Below, piece after piece: positions 34,728 to 43,447 of a DNA stretch of 64,000 nucleotides; position 1 is the first letter of the stretch; each line of letters opens with the position of its first letter. The notes below the pieces were generated by a model, which saw only the letters and a list, made by a program, of their open reading frames with translations, did no database searches and was not told the origin of the DNA. Location of the stretch: NCBI GenBank assembly GCA_938006335.1, contig CALLMF010000002.1, positions 124,001 through 188,000 of the forward strand, in the 5' to 3' direction. Source of the stretch: an uncultured Granulosicoccaceae bacterium. Its GTDB lineage: Bacteria; Pseudomonadota; Gammaproteobacteria; Granulosicoccales; Granulosicoccaceae. A program made the translations under genes and the position numbers.

Positions 34728-36413
34728 ATGGCACACGCCGAGTACGACTACATCATCGTTGGCGCCGGTTCTGCCGGCTCGATACTGGCGGCGCGTCTGT
34801 CGGAGGACCCCACGGTCTCTGTGGTCCTGTTGGAAGCGGGAGGGTCTGACAATCACCCGTTTGTGCGCATGCCGAGTGCACTGTCCATTCCGATGAACCT
34901 GCCACGGTTCAATTGGGGTTTCGAGTCCGAAGAGGAGCCCGGGCTCGGTGGGCGACGTCTGGATTGCCCGCGAGGCCGTGTACTTGGAGGTTCTTCCTCG
35001 ATCAACGGCATGGCCTTTGTAAGGGGTCATCCTTGCGATATTGACGAGTGGGCAGCAAGCGGTGCCGACGATTGGGATCACGCCCATTGTCTGCCTTACT
35101 ACAAGCGCCTGGAGCGGTGGTACAAGGGAGCGGATCGGTATCGCGGCGACAAGGGACCGGTCGCCGTGTGCGCGGGTAATGACATGCGCCTGAACCCCTT
35201 GTACGAAGCGTATATCGCGTCCGGTGTTGAAGCCGGTTATCCGCACACCGCTGACTACAATGGGGCGCAGCAGGAAGGTGTTGGCCAGATGCACATGAAC
35301 GTGGATGGCGGCGTACGTGCCTCGACGGCACGTGCGTATCTCGATCCGGCACGCGCGCGCCAGAATCTCACTGTGCTGACTGCCTCGCTGGTGGATCGTG
35401 TGCTGATGGACACGGGGACTGCAACGGGCATCGTGTACCGAAGCGCAGGACGTGAATTCACCGTGCACGCGCGCCGTGAGGTCATCCTGAGTGCAGGCTC
35501 GATCGGTTCACCGAGCATCCTGCAACGCTCGGGCATCGGTCCCGAGTCAGTGCTTGCCGATGCGGGCGTGCAGACACTCGTCGATGCGCCTGGCGTCGGA
35601 GAGAACCTTCAGGATCACCTGGAGGTGTACTTTCAATACCGGTGCACTCAAGCCGTGTCGCTCAACCGGCACTTGTCCTGGTGGCGCAAGGGGCTGATCG
35701 GTGCGCGATGGTTGCTCACCCGGGAGGGTCTCGGCGCGACCAATCACTTTGAGGCCTGCGCGTTCATTCGATCCAGGCCGGGACGCAAGTCTCCGGACAT
35801 CCAGCATCATTTTCTTCCAGCTGCCATGCGCTATGACGGACGCTCGGCGTTTGCTGGCGATGGTTTTCAGGTACACGTCGGCCCCAACAAGCCGCACAGC
35901 CGGGGGCGCGTACGCATCCGGTCTGCCAATCCGTCGGTAGCTCCGTCCATCCTGTTCAACTATCTGACGGCGCCGGAAGATATCGAGGACTGGAGAGCAG
36001 CCATACGTCTGACGCGTGAGCTTCTGGCTCAGGAGGCGCTGGCGCCGTATCGCGGCGAGGAAATTCAACCAGGGCAGGACATCGAGAGCGACGCCGCCAT
36101 CGATGCCTGGGTAAGAAACAACGTTGAAAGCGCCTACCACCCGTCGTGCAGTGTAAAGATGGGGAGTGAGGAAGACCCCATGGCGGTACTCGATGCCGAG
36201 TGCAGGGTCAGGGGTGCACAGAGCCTGCGAGTGGTGGATTCTTCGATATTTCCGGTCATCACCAACGGCAACCTGAACGCACCGACCATGATGGTGGCCG
36301 AACGCGCGGCAGACCTCATCAAGGGCAGCCCGCTACCACCGGAAGAAGTTCCTCTATGGGTGCCGGACGACTGGCAAACGCGTCAGCGTTCCGCGACCGG
36401 CTCGATCGTCTGA
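34728..36413 (+). CDS. betA: Choline dehydrogenase (GMC oxidoreductase)
   Basis: 561 residues. N-terminal FAD motif [14 protein letters not shown] and GMC signatures '[20 protein letters not shown]' and '[18 protein letters not shown]' are present. Catalytic His-Asn pairs are in [12 protein letters not shown] and [17 protein letters not shown]. The length and HPSCSVKMG motif fit BetA, which oxidises choline to betaine aldehyde. The gene follows betC by 20 nt. BetB (betaine aldehyde dehydrogenase), BetI and a choline transporter are not in the window. Other GMC alcohol dehydrogenases are related, but the betC context supports choline. Confidence 0.95.
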   Translation: MAHAEYDYIIVGAGSAGSILAARLSEDPTVSVVLLEAGGSDNHPFVRMPSALSIPMNLPRFNWGFESEEEPGLGGRRLDCPRGRVLGGSSSINGMAFVRGHPCDIDEWAASGADDWDHAHCLPYYKRLERWYKGADRYRGDKGPVAVCAGNDMRLNPLYEAYIASGVEAGYPHTADYNGAQQEGVGQMHMNVDGGVRASTARAYLDPARARQNLTVLTASLVDRVLMDTGTATGIVYRSAGREFTVHARREVILSAGSIGSPSILQRSGIGPESVLADAGVQTLVDAPGVGENLQDHLEVYFQYRCTQAVSLNRHLSWWRKGLIGARWLLTREGLGATNHFEACAFIRSRPGRKSPDIQHHFLPAAMRYDGRSAFAGDGFQVHVGPNKPHSRGRVRIRSANPSVAPSILFNYLTAPEDIEDWRAAIRLTRELLAQEALAPYRGEEIQPGQDIESDAAIDAWVRNNVESAYHPSCSVKMGSEEDPMAVLDAECRVRGAQSLRVVDSSIFPVITNGNLNAPTMMVAERAADLIKGSPLPPEEVPLWVPDDWQTRQRSATGSIV

Positions 36414-36426
36414 GCGTTGTGGCAAG

Positions 36427-36454
36427 GCGGCCGGCCACTCATGTAGCCGGCCGC
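36427..36454. terminator. Bidirectional hairpin between betA and the FKBP gene
   Basis: GCGGCCGGC/GCCGGCCGC with a 10-nt loop lies between convergent genes. A-rich sequence on the plus 3' side gives no classical T-run on either strand. Confidence 0.5.
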
Positions 36455-36465
36455 AAGAAAAGCCT

Positions 36466-37140
36466 TTACTCGATGCCGAGCAGTTCTACTTCGAACACCA
36501 GTGTGGAGTTCGGTGCGATGGACGGTGGAGCACCGCGCTCGCCGTAGCCGAGATTGGACGGAATCACGAAGCGATTCTTCTGCCCGACTTTCATCAGCTG
36601 CAGACCCTCGGTCCAACCGGGGATCACGCCTCTGAGCGGAAAGGTGGCCGGTTCGCCACGGTCGATGGAGCTGTCGAACTGGGTGCCGTCGGTCAGGGTG
36701 CCGACGTAGTGGACCGATACCGTGTCGTCGACGGTGGGCATCTCGCCGTCACCTTCTTCGAGTATCTCGACCTGCAGGCCGCTTTCGGTGACGGTCACGC
36801 CATCCTTTGCCGCATTTTCCTCAAGGAAGGCGGCACTGGCAGCTTCTGCCTCAGCTGCTGCTGCGGCCGCTTGCGATTCGGCGCGCTGCTGCAGAACCAT
36901 TTGAGCTTCCTGGATGTTCAATTGCGTTTCAGCGTCGCTGTTTTGCGCCTCCAGGCCCTGCATGAACACCTCCAGATCGATATCGCCGAACTGCTTGAGC
37001 TGTTCTCCGATCATCATGCCAAGGCTGTAGGCGACCTTGGCATCTTCACTTTCCAGCGCGGTGTCCTGGGCAAAGACCATGGAGTGGCTTGCCAAGGCAA
37101 GACTGCCGGCCACTAGCGTGGCGAGGGCGGTGCGTTTCAT
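36466..37140 (-). CDS. Exported FKBP-type peptidyl-prolyl isomerase (FkpA/Mip-like)
   Basis: 224 residues. The Sec signal peptide ([17 protein letters not shown]) is followed by the helical FKBP-N dimerisation domain (about 28-100, '[18 protein letters not shown]', with a long Ala/Glu/Gln helix). The FKBP domain (about 130-224) has the expected pocket residues: [65 protein letters not shown]. It is a periplasmic or outer-membrane folding catalyst and chaperone. SD AGGAAC lies just upstream of the ATG. Confidence 0.96.
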   Translation of the reverse strand: MKRTALATLVAGSLALASHSMVFAQDTALESEDAKVAYSLGMMIGEQLKQFGDIDLEVFMQGLEAQNSDAETQLNIQEAQMVLQQRAESQAAAAAAEAEAASAAFLEENAAKDGVTVTESGLQVEILEEGDGEMPTVDDTVSVHYVGTLTDGTQFDSSIDRGEPATFPLRGVIPGWTEGLQLMKVGQKNRFVIPSNLGYGERGAPPSIAPNSTLVFEVELLGIE

Positions 37141-37226
37141 CGTAGGTTCCTGAGAAGTCGGACGGATAACCCACGAACTATGTCACAAGAAGGGCGGCGA
37201 TGGCCGCTGTTTGCACCTGTGAACCT

Positions 37227-37619
37227 TTACCGTGTGGTTCTGTCGCTGTGGTCTTCCATCAGTTTGAGCAAGACATCAGGTAGACGGGTCTTGTTGGCTG
37301 CCGCAGGGCGGAAGCTCATCCAACGTTGGCGTTCCGACGCCTGCAGCTGGCTTCTGACGCGACTTTCAAGGTGCTCCGGATAGTACGTCGACACATCACG
37401 CCGATACCCCTCGCAGGTCGAAGGATCAATGGTGGGGTAGATCGTTGCGCCGCTCTCTGTGGCGCGGGTGACACAGCTGTCCCAGCGCGAGAGGGCGTCG
37501 TTCAGCGCCGGATCAGCATCCGGCGGCATGACCAGTCTATTGGTGCCACATGCCTGAATCAGTAGCAGCGTAGCCGCGAGGATCGCGACCTTGCTGAATC
37601 CCTTGTATTGGCACGCCAT
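37227..37619 (-). CDS. Small lipoprotein, unknown
   Basis: 130 residues from ATG 37619 (a GTG lies one codon earlier). A hydrophobic leader ends in the lipobox LIQAC, placing the lipidated Cys at about residue 24 with Gly at +2. The mature part is mostly helical with two further cysteines (SCVTR, STCEGY), which could form a disulfide. It has no recognised domain. On the same strand as the FKBP gene upstream of it by 86 nt. Confidence 0.75.
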   Translation of the reverse strand: MACQYKGFSKVAILAATLLLIQACGTNRLVMPPDADPALNDALSRWDSCVTRATESGATIYPTIDPSTCEGYRRDVSTYYPEHLESRVRSQLQASERQRWMSFRPAAANKTRLPDVLLKLMEDHSDRTTR

Positions 37620-37679
37620 CACTGCTCCGGAGCGGTCATTACACTCCAGACACTAACGGCCGGATCAGCGCATTCTGAG

Positions 37680-38912
37680 TCAGGGTTCCTGGGTTGCGTG
37701 CGATGTGTCCGAAGTTGCTCGTGCTTGTTCGAGCTGCGTCACGTGTTGGCGCAGCGCCAGCCAGCAAACCGCGACCGCAGTCACGAACAGCAGCGGCAAC
37801 ACCCCCAGATTGACGATGCGCCAGCCAAACACGAAATGCAGGGTGCCTGCGCTCAACGCCGTGACCGACACCATGCTGAATACCAGAAAATCGTTGAGCG
37901 CTTGCGTACGCGCTCGCTCCTCTGGTCGATGGCATTCGGTCACCAGCGAGGTGCCGCCGACGAAGAGGAAATTCCAGCTGACGCCCAGCAAGGCGAGGGC
38001 GACCAGAAAGTGTGGAAAGCTGGTGCCGTTGTAGTTGATGGCAACGGTCGCGACACCCAGCACCACGCCGGTGGCCAGCACGCTGACAATGCCGAATCGC
38101 TTGATCAAGTGTCCGGTGACGAATGACGGCGCGAACATCGCGACCACATGCCATTGAATGACCACGGCGGTGGCGCCCAGACCAAACTCCTTGGCCTGCA
38201 TGGCGAGAGGCGTCGACGTCATCACCAGGTTCATCATCCCGTAGCCGAACATCTGGCAGATCACCGCGATGATGAAAACCGGTTGCGCTGCAATCGTGGC
38301 AAGCGTCCGACCGGACTCGCCGACAGCGGTTTTCACGGCACGTGGTGGTAGGTCTGTGAGTGCGATGGTTGCCATCGACAGCACATACACCAGCATCAGT
38401 ATAAGAAACGGGCCAGCCAGGGCGTGTGCTGCGAGCAGTCCGCTGCCGAGATTGGCAAGGTTCGGCCCGATGAATGCGGCCACCACGCCGCCGAGCATCA
38501 CAGCAGAAATCGCACGTGGGCGCACATCTGCGGGTACGACTTCGGCTGCGGTAAATCGATAGTAGTTGCCAAAGGCGGCAACGATGCCGAAGGCGATGGT
38601 GGCAGCGCAATACACCTCGAAGCGACGTGTGAGGATGGCAGTGAGCGCAAGCGCAGCGCCGCACAGTCCTATCACACCTGCAAGCAGGAAGCCGGGCTTG
38701 CGCCCGAAGCGGCCCATGAACAGCGACGCCGGGATCGTCGTGCACATGATCGCGAGGAACTGCAGCGCGAGCGGCAGGGTCGCGATGCGTTTGTCATCGG
38801 CAAGGTCAAATCCGATCAGTGCCGAGACCGTGATCAGAAGCGAGTTACCGACAAACAACCAGCCATTGGCGAGAGATAACATCCACACCGTGCGTGGCAA
38901 GCGCGCGCTCAT
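37680..38912 (-). CDS. Major facilitator superfamily transporter
   Basis: 410 residues with 12 predicted membrane helices. Motif A-like loop after TM2 is FMGRFGRKPGFLLAG. Family-like 'FGNYYRFTAAEVVPADVRPRAISAVMLGGVVAAFIGPNLA' and 'LGVSWNFLFVGGTSLVTECHRPEERARTQALNDF' resemble the YdeE/arabinose-efflux-like MFS subgroup often annotated in marine proteobacteria. Substrate unknown. Start overlaps the stop of the upstream RbgA-like gene by 4 nt, indicating coupling. Confidence 0.93.
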   Translation of the reverse strand: MSARLPRTVWMLSLANGWLFVGNSLLITVSALIGFDLADDKRIATLPLALQFLAIMCTTIPASLFMGRFGRKPGFLLAGVIGLCGAALALTAILTRRFEVYCAATIAFGIVAAFGNYYRFTAAEVVPADVRPRAISAVMLGGVVAAFIGPNLANLGSGLLAAHALAGPFLILMLVYVLSMATIALTDLPPRAVKTAVGESGRTLATIAAQPVFIIAVICQMFGYGMMNLVMTSTPLAMQAKEFGLGATAVVIQWHVVAMFAPSFVTGHLIKRFGIVSVLATGVVLGVATVAINYNGTSFPHFLVALALLGVSWNFLFVGGTSLVTECHRPEERARTQALNDFLVFSMVSVTALSAGTLHFVFGWRIVNLGVLPLLFVTAVAVCWLALRQHVTQLEQARATSDTSHATQEP

Positions 38913-39883
38913 CGTCGGCGCGATTTCTTGCGGCGTTGCTTCTTTTCGGCGTCGCGGGCTTCACGCGCCGCGCGCCGTTCATCGAGTTCGATCTGCTCGA
39001 CGGCGGCCATGTCCGGCGTCTCGAGCGTCAGCCTGCCGAGCCTGCCGTTACGGAAGTCGTCCAGCAGCACGCGTGCGGCCCGGTCGAAGTCGACCAGTCC
39101 GCCGCCACCGAGGCACCCGTTGCGGCGTCCGATTTCCTCGAGCACCTCGACGGCCTCGTCGCGCATAACCGCGTCACCGTAGCGGTCCGCGAGTGCCTGC
39201 GCGTAGCGTGGCATCAGTTCCTCGATCAGGCCAACGGCAACGTCGTCACTCTCTATGGCGGTATCCCGAATGGCTCCGCTTGCCGCCAGTCGGTATCCCG
39301 ACCTGGGATTCTCCAGATTCGGCCACAACACGCCCGGGGTGTCACGCAGCTGCCAGCGCTCGCCCACCGGGCCGGACAGGCGAATGTTCTGTTGTCGCTT
39401 GGTCACGGCAGGTTCATTACCGGTACGAGCGATGCTGCGACCTGCCAGGCGGTTGATCAATGTGGACTTGCCGACGTTCGGGATGCCGACAACCATGGCG
39501 GTGCGCGCGCCCGGGCGCCCGGGGCTTGCGGGGCCCGCCAGAGCATCCAGCCTGCGGGACAGGCCGGTGGTCGCGTCCTCGCGTGTCAGATCCAGTGCGA
39601 TGGCGTCCTGAGGTGCGGTGGTGGTGTCGCCACCCGTCTCCTCGGTGGCGCTCGCGTCCAGCGCCTTCAGCCAGATCTCGGTCAGTTGAGCGTCGGCGAG
39701 ATCAATACGCGTCAGCACGATCAGGCGCGGCACACCACTCGCGATGTCCGCGACGGCCGGATTGGCGCTGGACCATGGCAGGCGCGAGTCGCGCACCTCG
39801 ATGAGGACATCGACCTCGGACAGGGCCTGCCGCATCTCGCGGGTGGCCTTGTGCATGTGGCCGGGATACCACTGGATAGGCAC
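38909..39883 (-). CDS. ylqF: Ribosome biogenesis GTPase YlqF/RbgA
   Basis: 324 residues from a GTG start that overlaps the upstream stop by 1 nt. A circularly permuted GTPase: G4 motif TRID (about 57) precedes G1 GIPNVGKST (about 133) and G3 DTPGV. The N-terminal MPIQWYPGHMHKATREM is characteristic of RbgA, and the C-terminal tail is very Lys/Arg-rich. The family participates in late 50S subunit assembly. Within a run 40749 to 37680 (CvfB-like, YlqF, MFS). Confidence 0.95.
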   Translation of the reverse strand: MPIQWYPGHMHKATREMRQALSEVDVLIEVRDSRLPWSSANPAVADIASGVPRLIVLTRIDLADAQLTEIWLKALDASATEETGGDTTTAPQDAIALDLTREDATTGLSRRLDALAGPASPGRPGARTAMVVGIPNVGKSTLINRLAGRSIARTGNEPAVTKRQQNIRLSGPVGERWQLRDTPGVLWPNLENPRSGYRLAASGAIRDTAIESDDVAVGLIEELMPRYAQALADRYGDAVMRDEAVEVLEEIGRRNGCLGGGGLVDFDRAARVLLDDFRNGRLGRLTLETPDMAAVEQIELDERRAAREARDAEKKQRRKKSRRR

Positions 39884-40749
39884 TAACGCGGCTCCGGAAA
39901 TTCAACTTCGCCCACCGGTGAGTCATCATCGGTGACCAGTACCACACGTCCCGGTTCCAGCAGAACACGCCGTTGCTTGTAGAGCTGCGACAACGCGCGC
40001 TTGAAGTTCTTCTTGCTCACCTGAAATTCGGCCTTGATCGACTCGGGAGAGCTCTTGTCGGTCAACTCGCCGATACCGTCATTGGCCGCCAGCCAGTCCA
40101 GTACACGCTGGGCCAAGGGGTCCACGAGATCACGCGCAGGCGGCTGCAGCGCAAGATCCAGGCGCCCGTCCTCGCGCACACGTTTGACCCAACCGTTCAC
40201 TTGCAAGCCGGGCCGCACGTGCTGAAACACGTCACTACCGTAGATCAGGCCGATGGCCCGGTTGTCGACCACCGCCTTGTAGCCGAGTTCAGTGCGTTGG
40301 TAGAGCAGGAGGTCCACTTGTTGCCAGTCAATGAAACCTTCGGGACGATCGGGCAGGTGATGGTCCAGTCGACTGCTTGCGGCGAGTCGCCCGCTATTGT
40401 CGAGGTACACCAGGATGGTCTCCGCGCGCCCGACCTCGAGCGGGCGGCGCTGCTCGGCAAAGGGCAGCAGCAGGTGCTTGTCCAGTCCCCAATCCAGAAA
40501 CATGCCCCCGGGCCCTTCGGCGACGACCTTGAGGCTTGCGCAACCGCCAAGTAGCACCTTCGGGTGTCGGCTCGTCGCGACGGGCTCGGCATTGGCGTCC
40601 GTGAACACGAACGCGTCTATTGTGTCGCCAACCGCCGGAAGATCATCCGCATCGGCAAGCCTGAGCTCCGTGCCGCTTGCATCGGCCAGCCACGCGGTGT
40701 CGCCTTCGAGACGCTGGCACGTCAATGAGTTCAGTTGTCCGATCTGCAT
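39883..40749 (-). CDS. S1-like RNA-binding protein of the CvfB/YitL family
   Basis: 288 residues. Tandem S1-type OB folds are suggested by 'GGMFLDWGLDKHLLLPFAEQRRPLEVG' and 'GYKAVVDNRAIGLIYGSDVFQHVRPGLQVNGWVKRVREDGRLDLAL'. A winged-helix-like end has 'SPESIKAEFQVSKKNFKRALSQLYKQRRVLLEPG', as in CvfB. CvfB homologues bind RNA and affect virulence gene expression in Staphylococcus. First gene of a coupled run with ylqF. Confidence 0.92.
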   Translation of the reverse strand: MQIGQLNSLTCQRLEGDTAWLADASGTELRLADADDLPAVGDTIDAFVFTDANAEPVATSRHPKVLLGGCASLKVVAEGPGGMFLDWGLDKHLLLPFAEQRRPLEVGRAETILVYLDNSGRLAASSRLDHHLPDRPEGFIDWQQVDLLLYQRTELGYKAVVDNRAIGLIYGSDVFQHVRPGLQVNGWVKRVREDGRLDLALQPPARDLVDPLAQRVLDWLAANDGIGELTDKSSPESIKAEFQVSKKNFKRALSQLYKQRRVLLEPGRVVLVTDDDSPVGEVEFPEPR

Positions 40750-40808
40750 GCGTGGAGTGTACGACCTTGGCGCCCTCTGGCGACCGCATGCGGTTAGGCT
40801 CTTGCCTC

Positions 40809-41882
40809 ATGCATGTGACTTCCGATCTGCCAATGTCCGAAACGGGTCCACGCGCCGAGGCGCGTGGCATTGTGCTTGCGCCGATGGAAGGAGTCATAGA
40901 CGCCGGCATGAGGGCCTTGTTGTGCGCTCAGGGCCCCTACGAGCGCTGTGTGACCGAATTTGTTCGAGTGACCGATCTCGAGCTTCCCGCTCACGTGTTT
41001 CGCCGGTTCTGCCCGGAGCTTGACCATGATGGACACACCGTGGACGGTACGCCCGTGTTCGTACAATTGCTCGGTAGCAACCCGGCAGCGCTCGCCGCCA
41101 ATGCCCGTCGCGCTGCCGCGCTCGGTGCACCTGGTATCGATCTCAACTTTGGCTGTCCGGCCAAGACCGTGAACCGGCGACAGGGTGGGTCGGTGTTGTT
41201 GCGCGAACCTCCAGGACTGACGCCCATCATCGCAGCGGTGCGAGATGCCACACCGCCCGCTATTCCGGTGACCGTCAAGATCCGTTTGGGATACGACAAC
41301 GCTGACGAGTTGCCTGACATCGTGCACGCGGTGCGCGCCGCCGGCGCCGACGAACTCGCCATCCATGCACGTACCAAGTTCGACGGGTATCGCCCGCCTG
41401 CACACTGGTCACGAGTGGGAGAGGTCGCAGACATTGCGACGCGCATCAACGGTGAAATCTGGACGGTTGATGACGCGCGTCACGCGCGTACGGACAGTGG
41501 CTGTTCGGCCCTGATGCTCGGGCGGGGAGCACTTGCCGCTCCCGACCTGGCCGCGCGAATCAGCCGCGATGTGGATGATGCACCGATGCCATGGCCTGAC
41601 GTTGCCGAGCTGGTAGAGCAGCGCTTTATCGACGGCGATTGCAACAGCCCACGTCACACCGGCAATCGCACCAAACAGTGGTTGGCCTATCTCAAGCGGC
41701 ACTACCCAGAGGCATCAAGCCTGTTTGCATTGATCCGACCTCATCATGATGTCACGGCAATTCGCGCAGCGTTTGCGCAGCATCGGGAGCAACCGGCCGA
41801 GGATCAGCGCAGTCGCGGCATGGCTTTATCGCCCGCGTCAGTGCCGGCGGTCGCCGTGCCGGAGCGAATCACGCATCCATAG
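40809..41882 (+). CDS. dusC: tRNA-dihydrouridine(16) synthase DusC
   Basis: 357 residues from ATG 40809; ATG 40833 (MSETGPRAEARG) is an alternative. TIM-barrel FMN domain with LAPMEGVIDAGMR at the N-terminus. Catalytic Cys is in LNFGCPAKTVNRRQGGSVLL, phosphate/FMN-binding 'TVKIRLGYDN', 'ELAIHARTKFDGYRPPAHW' and INGEIW; the latter and SGCSALMLGRGAL are DusC-like. It reduces U16 in tRNA using NADPH. The end overlaps the convergent DUF6279 gene by 79 nt. Confidence 0.93.
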   Translation: MHVTSDLPMSETGPRAEARGIVLAPMEGVIDAGMRALLCAQGPYERCVTEFVRVTDLELPAHVFRRFCPELDHDGHTVDGTPVFVQLLGSNPAALAANARRAAALGAPGIDLNFGCPAKTVNRRQGGSVLLREPPGLTPIIAAVRDATPPAIPVTVKIRLGYDNADELPDIVHAVRAAGADELAIHARTKFDGYRPPAHWSRVGEVADIATRINGEIWTVDDARHARTDSGCSALMLGRGALAAPDLAARISRDVDDAPMPWPDVAELVEQRFIDGDCNSPRHTGNRTKQWLAYLKRHYPEASSLFALIRPHHDVTAIRAAFAQHREQPAEDQRSRGMALSPASVPAVAVPERITHP

Positions 41883-42853
41883 GCGGGGTCATCTGCCGGT
41901 AGCCAATCGGGCGTGTCGAGTGACATGGCATCCAGGGTGTTCGCGAGCTGGTTCAACCAGCGCAATGCATCGCGACGCTGCAATTTGCTGAGCGTCTTTT
42001 CAAAACGGATCGCGAAGTCGCGCCATAGCTCCCGGTTGCGCTGCCACTCCTCCGGATAGGCGCGTTCGGTCATGCCGAACCAGGCGGTGATGTGCGACGA
42101 CATCTTCTGGTCGTAGTCGGGGGCGTCGGTTTGTCGTGCAATGTCGAACAGGTGCTCGTACCACTGATCGGAGAGCTCGCGCATTTCGCGGTTCAGGCTC
42201 GATTGCTCGACCATGGTTTCGCGAATCATCGCGATTTGTCGATCCTTCAGATCCAGTCCGAGTCTGCCGGTCCATTTGGTGATGTTCTCGACACGCTGGT
42301 TGATACGTTGCTCGCGCGTGCGGCCGCCATAGCGTTCACGACGCGCTTCTCGTTCCTTGCGCCAGTGGGTTTGCGCCTGATCGATCTGTGCCGGAGTCAA
42401 GGTGCGCGTCAGGGGCAGTGCGTAATGTGCCGGGTGACAGACGCGAATCGATTCCATGCTGGAGCGCACCCCAGCGATCCAGCGGTCGAAGTCTGCTGGG
42501 GTGGCCTGGTCGTAGGTAGACAGGGTGCGCGTCATGTCGCGGATCAGGTCGGCATAAATCGGCAATTGTGAGCGGCGATGCCAGGTATGCACCGTACCGA
42601 TGTACGCCCGTAACTCCTGGTTCTGTGCATCAGTAAGGTCGGTCCAGCCATTGACGGCCTTGAGCGCCTGATTGTCGATGCGGTTGTAGAACGCGCCGAC
42701 GATGAACTTGCTGTTGGTACAGGCACCCAGGAAAAGCGCGCAAATCAGCAGCGCGGCCCAGCCCGGTACCGACAGCCGAGCACGGCTCTGCAGCCGTCTC
42801 GCGTGACGAGACGCATCGGGCACACTGCGGTCACGTGCTGCAGAACGTATCAT
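41804..42853 (-). CDS. DUF6279 family lipoprotein
   Basis: 349 residues from the ATG at 42853 (MIRSAARDRS). A long basic n-region precedes the hydrophobic segment and lipobox FLGAC. The mature protein is helical; 'FYNRIDNQALKAVNGWTDLTDAQNQELRAYI' and 'NITKWTGRLGLDLKDRQIAMIRETM' are typical of DUF6279 lipoproteins in Gammaproteobacteria. Function unknown. The C-terminal coding overlaps dusC by 79 nt on the opposite strand. Divergent from slyD. Confidence 0.88.
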   Translation of the reverse strand: MIRSAARDRSVPDASRHARRLQSRARLSVPGWAALLICALFLGACTNSKFIVGAFYNRIDNQALKAVNGWTDLTDAQNQELRAYIGTVHTWHRRSQLPIYADLIRDMTRTLSTYDQATPADFDRWIAGVRSSMESIRVCHPAHYALPLTRTLTPAQIDQAQTHWRKEREARRERYGGRTREQRINQRVENITKWTGRLGLDLKDRQIAMIRETMVEQSSLNREMRELSDQWYEHLFDIARQTDAPDYDQKMSSHITAWFGMTERAYPEEWQRNRELWRDFAIRFEKTLSKLQRRDALRWLNQLANTLDAMSLDTPDWLPADDPAYGCVIRSGTATAGTDAGDKAMPRLR

Positions 42854-42897
42854 CACAGCGATCCTGTTTAGCGATCCGGACATGAGGTGCAGTACCA

Positions 42898-43437
42898 ATG
42901 ACGACTGAGATGCCAGAGGGGCAGGCGGTTGAGCGATCCCCCGGGACTGCAAGTGTCGAGCCCGGAACCGTCGTCGGCTTCCTGTATGACTTGTACGACG
43001 GCAGCGGTAACCGGATCGAGAGCCGTCGAGATGGCGACCCCGTACTCGTACTCCTTGGCGATCGTTCCATGCTGGCAGCCTTGCAGGACGCGTTTCTCGG
43101 GAAGCGGGCGGGGGAAGACTTCTCGATCACGATTCCGCACGGGCAGGCCTATGGCCGGCGCTACCCCGACCGTGTTCAACGAGTGTCCAGGAAGAAGTTC
43201 GAGAACGGCAAGACCCATGTATTCAAGATCGGGGAGCGTGTCACTGTGACCGACAACGGCGCAAGAAGATCCGCGACTGTCACCAAGCTCGGCAAATTTC
43301 ATGTCGATGTGGATCTCAATCATCCGCTCGCCGGCGTCGACCTCACCTTCGATATAAGCATTGTTGAAGTGCGCGCTGCCAGCCCAGAGGAAATTGCACA
43401 CGGACATGCTCACGGCCCCGGTGGGCATCAGCACTAG
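42898..43437 (+). CDS. SlyD-like FKBP peptidyl-prolyl isomerase
   Basis: 179 residues with SD GAGGTG before the ATG. The FKBP half motifs VVGFLYDLYDGSGNRIES and DAFLGKRAGEDFSITIPHGQAYGRRYPDRVQ are followed by an inserted-flap (IF) domain ('KKFENGKTHVFKIGERVTVTDNGA') and a second FKBP strand 'LTFDISIVEVRAASPEEIAHGHAH'. The short His-rich end (HGHAHGPGGHQH) may bind nickel or zinc, a trait of SlyD. Cytoplasmic folding and metal chaperone. The hydrolase gene follows 10 nt later. Confidence 0.93.
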   Translation: MTTEMPEGQAVERSPGTASVEPGTVVGFLYDLYDGSGNRIESRRDGDPVLVLLGDRSMLAALQDAFLGKRAGEDFSITIPHGQAYGRRYPDRVQRVSRKKFENGKTHVFKIGERVTVTDNGARRSATVTKLGKFHVDVDLNHPLAGVDLTFDISIVEVRAASPEEIAHGHAHGPGGHQH

Positions 43438-43447
43438 GGGATTGCGC

